Shown piece by piece: positions 60,830 to 64,000 of a stretch of DNA of 64,000 nucleotides. The notes under the pieces are model-generated. The model was given only the letters and a program-made list of their open reading frames with translations. It made no database searches and was not told the origin of the DNA. A program made the translations under genes and the position numbers. How positions within the stretch are numbered: position 1 is the stretch's first letter; every line of letters begins with the position of its first letter. Origin of the DNA: JARRNJ01 sp037385045 (GTDB lineage: Bacteria; Pseudomonadota; Gammaproteobacteria; JASBUN01); the NCBI GenBank assembly GCA_037385045.1, contig JARRNJ010000023.1:1-64000 (forward strand). Reading direction: 5' to 3'.

Positions 60830-61873
60830 ATGACGGCAAGAGTCACCATTCAACCCAGCGGCACCGAGTTCCGGGTCGAGCGTGGGGAAACCGTGCTCGA
60901 AGCGGCCCTGCGCTCCGGCGTGGCGCTCAATTATAACTGCGGCAATGGAACCTGCGGCGACTGCAAGGCCAGGGTGCTGTCGGGACGCCCGGCCGAAGAG
61001 CTGCCTCACGACTACGTGCTCAAGGAGGTGGAGAGGAGTCTCGGCATGGTGTTGTTGTGCTGTACCAGGACCGACGAGGACCTGGTCGTCGAGGCCGCCC
61101 AGGCCGGCGCGCCGGCGGACATCCTGCCGGAGCGCATCACCACCACGGTCTACCGCCTGCAACAACCCACCGACGAGGTAATGCTGCTGGAGCTGCGCAC
61201 GCCACGCAGCAACACGCTGCGGTTTCTGGCTGGACAGTATGCACGTATCGAGCTCGACGGGATTCCTGCGCACAGCGCCGCCATTGCCAGCTGCCCCTGC
61301 AACGGCATGTATCTGCAATTCCATCTGCGCCGGGTGCCGGGCGACGCGTTTTCAGATTACGTGTTCACCAAGCTAAGGACCCGCCAGAAGGTGGACGTTG
61401 AAGGCCCCTTCGGCGACTTCGTGCTCGACGAGCAATCCAACCGGCCGATTGTGTTTCTGGCTTTCGGCATCGGATTTGCGCCGCTCAAGAGCCTCATCGA
61501 GCATGCCATTGCCCTGGAGTTGGCGCAGCCCATGCGCCTGTACTGGGTGGCGTCGGACGCCCGCGCCCATTATCTGTCCAACTATTGCCGCTCCTGGCAG
61601 GATGCGCTGGATGATTTCACCTTCGTGCCGGTAAGCGGCGCGAATCAAAGCGGACATACGGCCAACCGCGCGTCGGGGCAGGCCGGCCTCACGGCACGGC
61701 AGCGGGCGATGCTGGATGCGGCGTCCGAGCTGCTGAACCGGGAGCCCGATCTCAGCGGTTTCGATCTCTACTGCAGCGGCCCGAAGTCGATCGTGGAACG
61801 GTTCCAGGCGCTCCTGCTGCAGCACGGGATTCCACCCGACCGGCTGTTCCTCGATTACACTGAAAAGCATTGA
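60830..61873 (+). CDS. 2Fe-2S ferredoxin/flavin reductase fusion, CDP-6-deoxy-glucose reductase-like
   Basis: 347 residues. An N-terminal plant-type ferredoxin binds [2Fe-2S] through Cys37, Cys42, Cys45 and Cys77 (NYNCGNGTCGDCKARVL). A ferredoxin-NADP-reductase-like module follows, GQYARIEL, EGPFGDFVL and VFLAFGIGFAPLKSLIEHAI. The FAD motif normally R-x-Y/F-S reads Ala147-His148-Ser149 (PAHSAAIASCP), so flavin binding may differ. It probably passes electrons from NAD(P)H to an oxygenase or radical-SAM partner. It starts 59 bases after ygiQ, same strand. Confidence 0.85.
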   Translation: MTARVTIQPSGTEFRVERGETVLEAALRSGVALNYNCGNGTCGDCKARVLSGRPAEELPHDYVLKEVERSLGMVLLCCTRTDEDLVVEAAQAGAPADILPERITTTVYRLQQPTDEVMLLELRTPRSNTLRFLAGQYARIELDGIPAHSAAIASCPCNGMYLQFHLRRVPGDAFSDYVFTKLRTRQKVDVEGPFGDFVLDEQSNRPIVFLAFGIGFAPLKSLIEHAIALELAQPMRLYWVASDARAHYLSNYCRSWQDALDDFTFVPVSGANQSGHTANRASGQAGLTARQRAMLDAASELLNREPDLSGFDLYCSGPKSIVERFQALLLQHGIPPDRLFLDYTEKH

Positions 61874-61975
61874 CTGTCGCACGGCGCCGGCGTTGCACGC
61901 GCGGCCGCCATGCCTGTTCATCGACGCCGGGCTGTAATAGCATTGACGCGCCAGTTCATCGAAGGAGTCGGAGCC

Positions 61976-63172
61976 ATGCGATTAGGTACGCCCCTTTCAC
62001 CCAGCGCAACGCGAGTGATGCTGCTCGGCAGCGGCGAGCTGGGCAAAGAAGTCATCATTGCCCTGCAACGGCTCGGCGTCGAAGTGATTGCCGTTGACCG
62101 CTACGCCAACGCGCCTGGGCATCAGGTGGCGCACCGCGCCCATGTGATCAATATGGCCGATGGGGAACAGCTGCGGGCGCTGGTGGAGCAGGAGCGCCCG
62201 CAGATCATCGTGCCGGAGATCGAGGCCATTGCCACCGACACCCTGGCGGAGATCGAGGCCGAGAACCTGGCGGAAGTCATCCCCACCGCCCGCGCGACGC
62301 AGCTGACCATGAACCGCGAAGGCATCCGGCGCCTGGCCGCCGAGGAGCTGGAACTGCCTACCTCGCGCTACGCATTCGCGGAAAGCCTCAACGAGCTGCA
62401 GATGGCCATTGACGGCGGCATCGGCTACCCGTGCATCGTCAAGCCGGTGATGTCATCGTCGGGCAAGGGCCAGTCCATGCTCCGTGGCCCGGACGACGTC
62501 GGCCCGGCCTGGGACTATGCCATGCGCGGCGGGCGGGTGCAGCGGACGCGGGTGATCGTCGAGGAGATGATCGATTTCGACTACGAGATCACCCAGCTGA
62601 CGGTGCGCGCCGTGGGGGACGACGGGGAGGTACAGACGCATTTCTGCGAACCCATCGGCCACCGGCAGGAAAAAGGCGATTACGTGGAAAGCTGGCAGCC
62701 CCAGTCCATGACCGCGGCTGCGCGAGCGCGCGCGCAGGAGATCGCCGGCGCCGTCACCGCAAACTTGGGCGGGCGCGGCATTTTTGGCGTGGAGTTGTTC
62801 GTCAAGGGCGACCACGTCTGGTTCAGCGAAGTCAGCCCGCGCCCCCACGATACCGGCATGGTCACCATGATCACCCAGCTGCAGAACGAATTCGAACTGC
62901 ACGCACGCGCTATTCTCGGCCTGCCGGTGTCGGTGGCGCTGCAAAGCGCCGGCGCCAGCGCCGTCATCTACGGCGGCGTCGACGCCACCGGCATCGCCTT
63001 CGACGGCGTGGAGCAAGCGCTGCGCGTGCCCCGGACCGACCTGCGCCTGTTCGGCAAGCCCGAGTCCTTCGTGCGCCGGCGCATGGGTGTGGCTCTGGCG
63101 TGGGGCGATGACGCGGAGGAGTGTCGCACCCGGGCGAAGCTGGCTGCCTCCAAGGTCAGGCCGACGGAATAG
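61976..63172 (+). CDS. purT: Formate-dependent phosphoribosylglycinamide formyltransferase
   Basis: 398 residues. ATP-grasp enzyme making N-formyl-GAR for purine synthesis from formate and ATP. VMLLGSGELGKEVIIALQRL, IIVPEIEAIATDTLAEIEAE, GYPCIVKPVMSSSGKGQSML (ATP-binding loop) and FSEVSPRPHDTGMVTMITQ are conserved PurT motifs. GAAGGAGTCGGAGCC lies before ATG 61976; the frame is open from 61910. Its 3' end runs into a tandem GGGTAAA repeat. Confidence 0.95.
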   Translation: MRLGTPLSPSATRVMLLGSGELGKEVIIALQRLGVEVIAVDRYANAPGHQVAHRAHVINMADGEQLRALVEQERPQIIVPEIEAIATDTLAEIEAENLAEVIPTARATQLTMNREGIRRLAAEELELPTSRYAFAESLNELQMAIDGGIGYPCIVKPVMSSSGKGQSMLRGPDDVGPAWDYAMRGGRVQRTRVIVEEMIDFDYEITQLTVRAVGDDGEVQTHFCEPIGHRQEKGDYVESWQPQSMTAAARARAQEIAGAVTANLGGRGIFGVELFVKGDHVWFSEVSPRPHDTGMVTMITQLQNEFELHARAILGLPVSVALQSAGASAVIYGGVDATGIAFDGVEQALRVPRTDLRLFGKPESFVRRRMGVALAWGDDAEECRTRAKLAASKVRPTE

Positions 63173-63250
63173 GGGAAAAGGGTAAAGGGTAAAGGGTAAA
63201 GCAGGAAGAGAAGCCCCTAGCGCTGTTCTCTTTTCTCTTTACCCTTTCCT
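63172..63250. repeat. GGGTAAA tandem repeat facing a CTTTACCC-type arm
   Basis: Three exact 7-base GGGTAAA copies lie at 63180-63200, just past the purT stop. CTTTACCCTTT at 63237-63247 is the exact reverse complement of AAAGGGTAAAG in the left arm, so a long hairpin can form. The right arm is inside the C-terminal codons of the zinc-ribbon Nudix gene. Confidence 0.75.
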
Positions 63251-63819
63251 CTTTGCTCTTTCTCACCCCACCCCATTTCCGCCTTCATCTCCGGTGTGAT
63301 GTCGCCGGTGTGCACGCCGAAATGGCCGCGATGCCGGTCGTCGAAATAGTGCCGCAGCGTCTCGCGCACTACCGGAAAAGCCAGCTTCGTCCACGGAATC
63401 TCGGTTTCCTGAAACAGTGCCACTTCGAGGCTCTCGTTGCCGGCAGCGAACTCCGGATCCAACAGTCGGGCGCGAAACATCAGGTACACCTGATTAATGT
63501 GGGGAATGTTGAACAGTGCGTAGAGGCCGGCAATGGCAACGCGCGCGCAGGCTTCCTCCAGGGTTTCACGGGCCGCGCCCTCGGCGGTGGTTTCGCCGTT
63601 TTCCATGAAGCCGGCCGGCAGGGTCCACAAGCCGTAGCGCGGCTCGATGGCGCGCCGGCACAGCAGCACCCGCTCCTCCCATTCGGCAATGCAGCCGGCC
63701 ACGATCCTGGGATTCTGGTAGTGGATGGCGCCGCAATGGTCGCACACGTAGCGCTGGCGATGATCCCCGGCGGGGACCCGCTGCTGGACGGGGTTGGCGC
63801 AGTGACTGCAAAAGTTCAT
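63217..63819 (-). CDS. Nudix hydrolase with N-terminal zinc ribbon
   Basis: 200 residues. Cys4-x2-Cys7 and Cys26-x2-Cys29 form a zinc ribbon, and the Nudix box FMENGETTAEGAARETLEEA follows, though the final Gly position is Cys (EEAC). The fold suggests a NudC-like or unnamed Nudix that hydrolyses a nucleotide-linked metabolite. The last 15 residues (EKEQRGKGKEKREQR) come from the GGGTAAA-type repeat arm and are probably not part of the ancestral fold. ATG at 63819. Confidence 0.85.
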   Translation of the reverse strand: MNFCSHCANPVQQRVPAGDHRQRYVCDHCGAIHYQNPRIVAGCIAEWEERVLLCRRAIEPRYGLWTLPAGFMENGETTAEGAARETLEEACARVAIAGLYALFNIPHINQVYLMFRARLLDPEFAAGNESLEVALFQETEIPWTKLAFPVVRETLRHYFDDRHRGHFGVHTGDITPEMKAEMGWGEKEQRGKGKEKREQR

Positions 63820-63914
63820 GGCGTCGTCCGGTGCAAATGCCACACTTGCGGTGCCGCCAACCGCGACGGATGGCGCTCGAATTCCAAGCATACCCTATCG
63901 CTCGCCGCTGTGCG

Positions 63915-63942
63915 TTGCGGCTCCCGGTCGGACCGTTATACT
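63915..63942 (+). promoter_or_regulatory. Predicted promoter reading out of the window
   Basis: TTGCGG (63915-63920) and TATACT (63937-63942) with a 16-base spacer. Downstream an ATG at 63955 opens a frame to the window end, but too little is present to judge the gene. Confidence 0.35.
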
Positions 63943-64000
63943 TCGGGTACGTTCATGCATCCGGCGCCTCGCTGCGGCCGCCCATGGGCCGGCGGCGCAT

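Overview
The window is chromosomal DNA from a high-GC (roughly two-thirds GC by eye) gammaproteobacterium. The evidence is the gammaproteobacterial-type glutamate-cysteine ligase, YcgL, YdcH/DUF465, DUF1820 and DUF3135 proteins, PurT, YgiQ, YihY/BrkB and a YeaG-YeaH-SpoVR cluster. The mix of these with a SufU-type SUF operon and DUF6394-like and DUF6316-like proteins points to a Chromatiales/Ectothiorhodospiraceae-like sulfur-associated lineage. That placement is inference. I see no rRNA, tRNA, CRISPR array, insertion sequence, phage or integrase gene. Genes are densely packed on both strands, and most long ORFs on the opposite strand are GC-rich shadows.

Layout. 1-8.3 kb: truncated sodium symporter, YdjM-like membrane hydrolase, exported PEBP protein, a DUF4342/SixA/DUF488/MsrA group, Pcm, an RlmJ-like protein and a 3-hydroxyisobutyrate-dehydrogenase-family enzyme. 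8.3-15.4 kb: Fe-S uracil-DNA glycosylase, the stress cluster prkA-yeaH-spoVR, an alpha/beta hydrolase and a phosphoglycerate-mutase-like phosphatase. 15.6-22.4 kb: a SUF iron-sulfur assembly operon, sufB-C-D-S-U-T, then a Rieske ferredoxin and a stand-alone nuoI. Its promoter carries two tandem matches to the IscR type 1 operator. 22.4-30.6 kb: DUF1820, DUF99, YjbQ, patatin, a phospholipid-synthase/HAD pair, DJ-1/PfpI, several very small genes, endonuclease III and Nudix. 30.6-45.3 kb: FHA protein, a His-rich repeat surface protein, a DHCR24-like flavoprotein, gshA, isoaspartyl peptidase, CBS proteins, a degenerate HD-GYP protein, SDR, PpnP, and a divergent SRAP/PolX pair. 45.3-64 kb: a second-type FtsH, THUMP, a hibernation factor fused to a cold-shock domain, a START-like exported protein with YcgL, a two-RCK potassium channel with a DUF6394-like membrane partner, YihY, a MoaD-like protein, YdcH, YgiQ, a ferredoxin-reductase, PurT and a zinc-ribbon Nudix hydrolase.

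Themes. Many products belong to redox and stress defence: MsrA, SUF, GshA, DJ-1, Rieske, PrkA cluster. Others belong to damage repair: UDG, Nth, PolX, SRAP, Pcm, isoaspartyl peptidase. The most informative non-coding signal is the tandem IscR-like operator over the suf promoter, consistent with Fe-S-status control of the operon. No single wholly new multi-gene system is evident. The best leads are the SUF-Rieske-nuoI gene string, the pair of very small genes ending in a shared stop-codon hairpin near 27.6 kb, the repeat proteins at 28.5 and 31.4 kb, and several enzymes that have lost signature residues.
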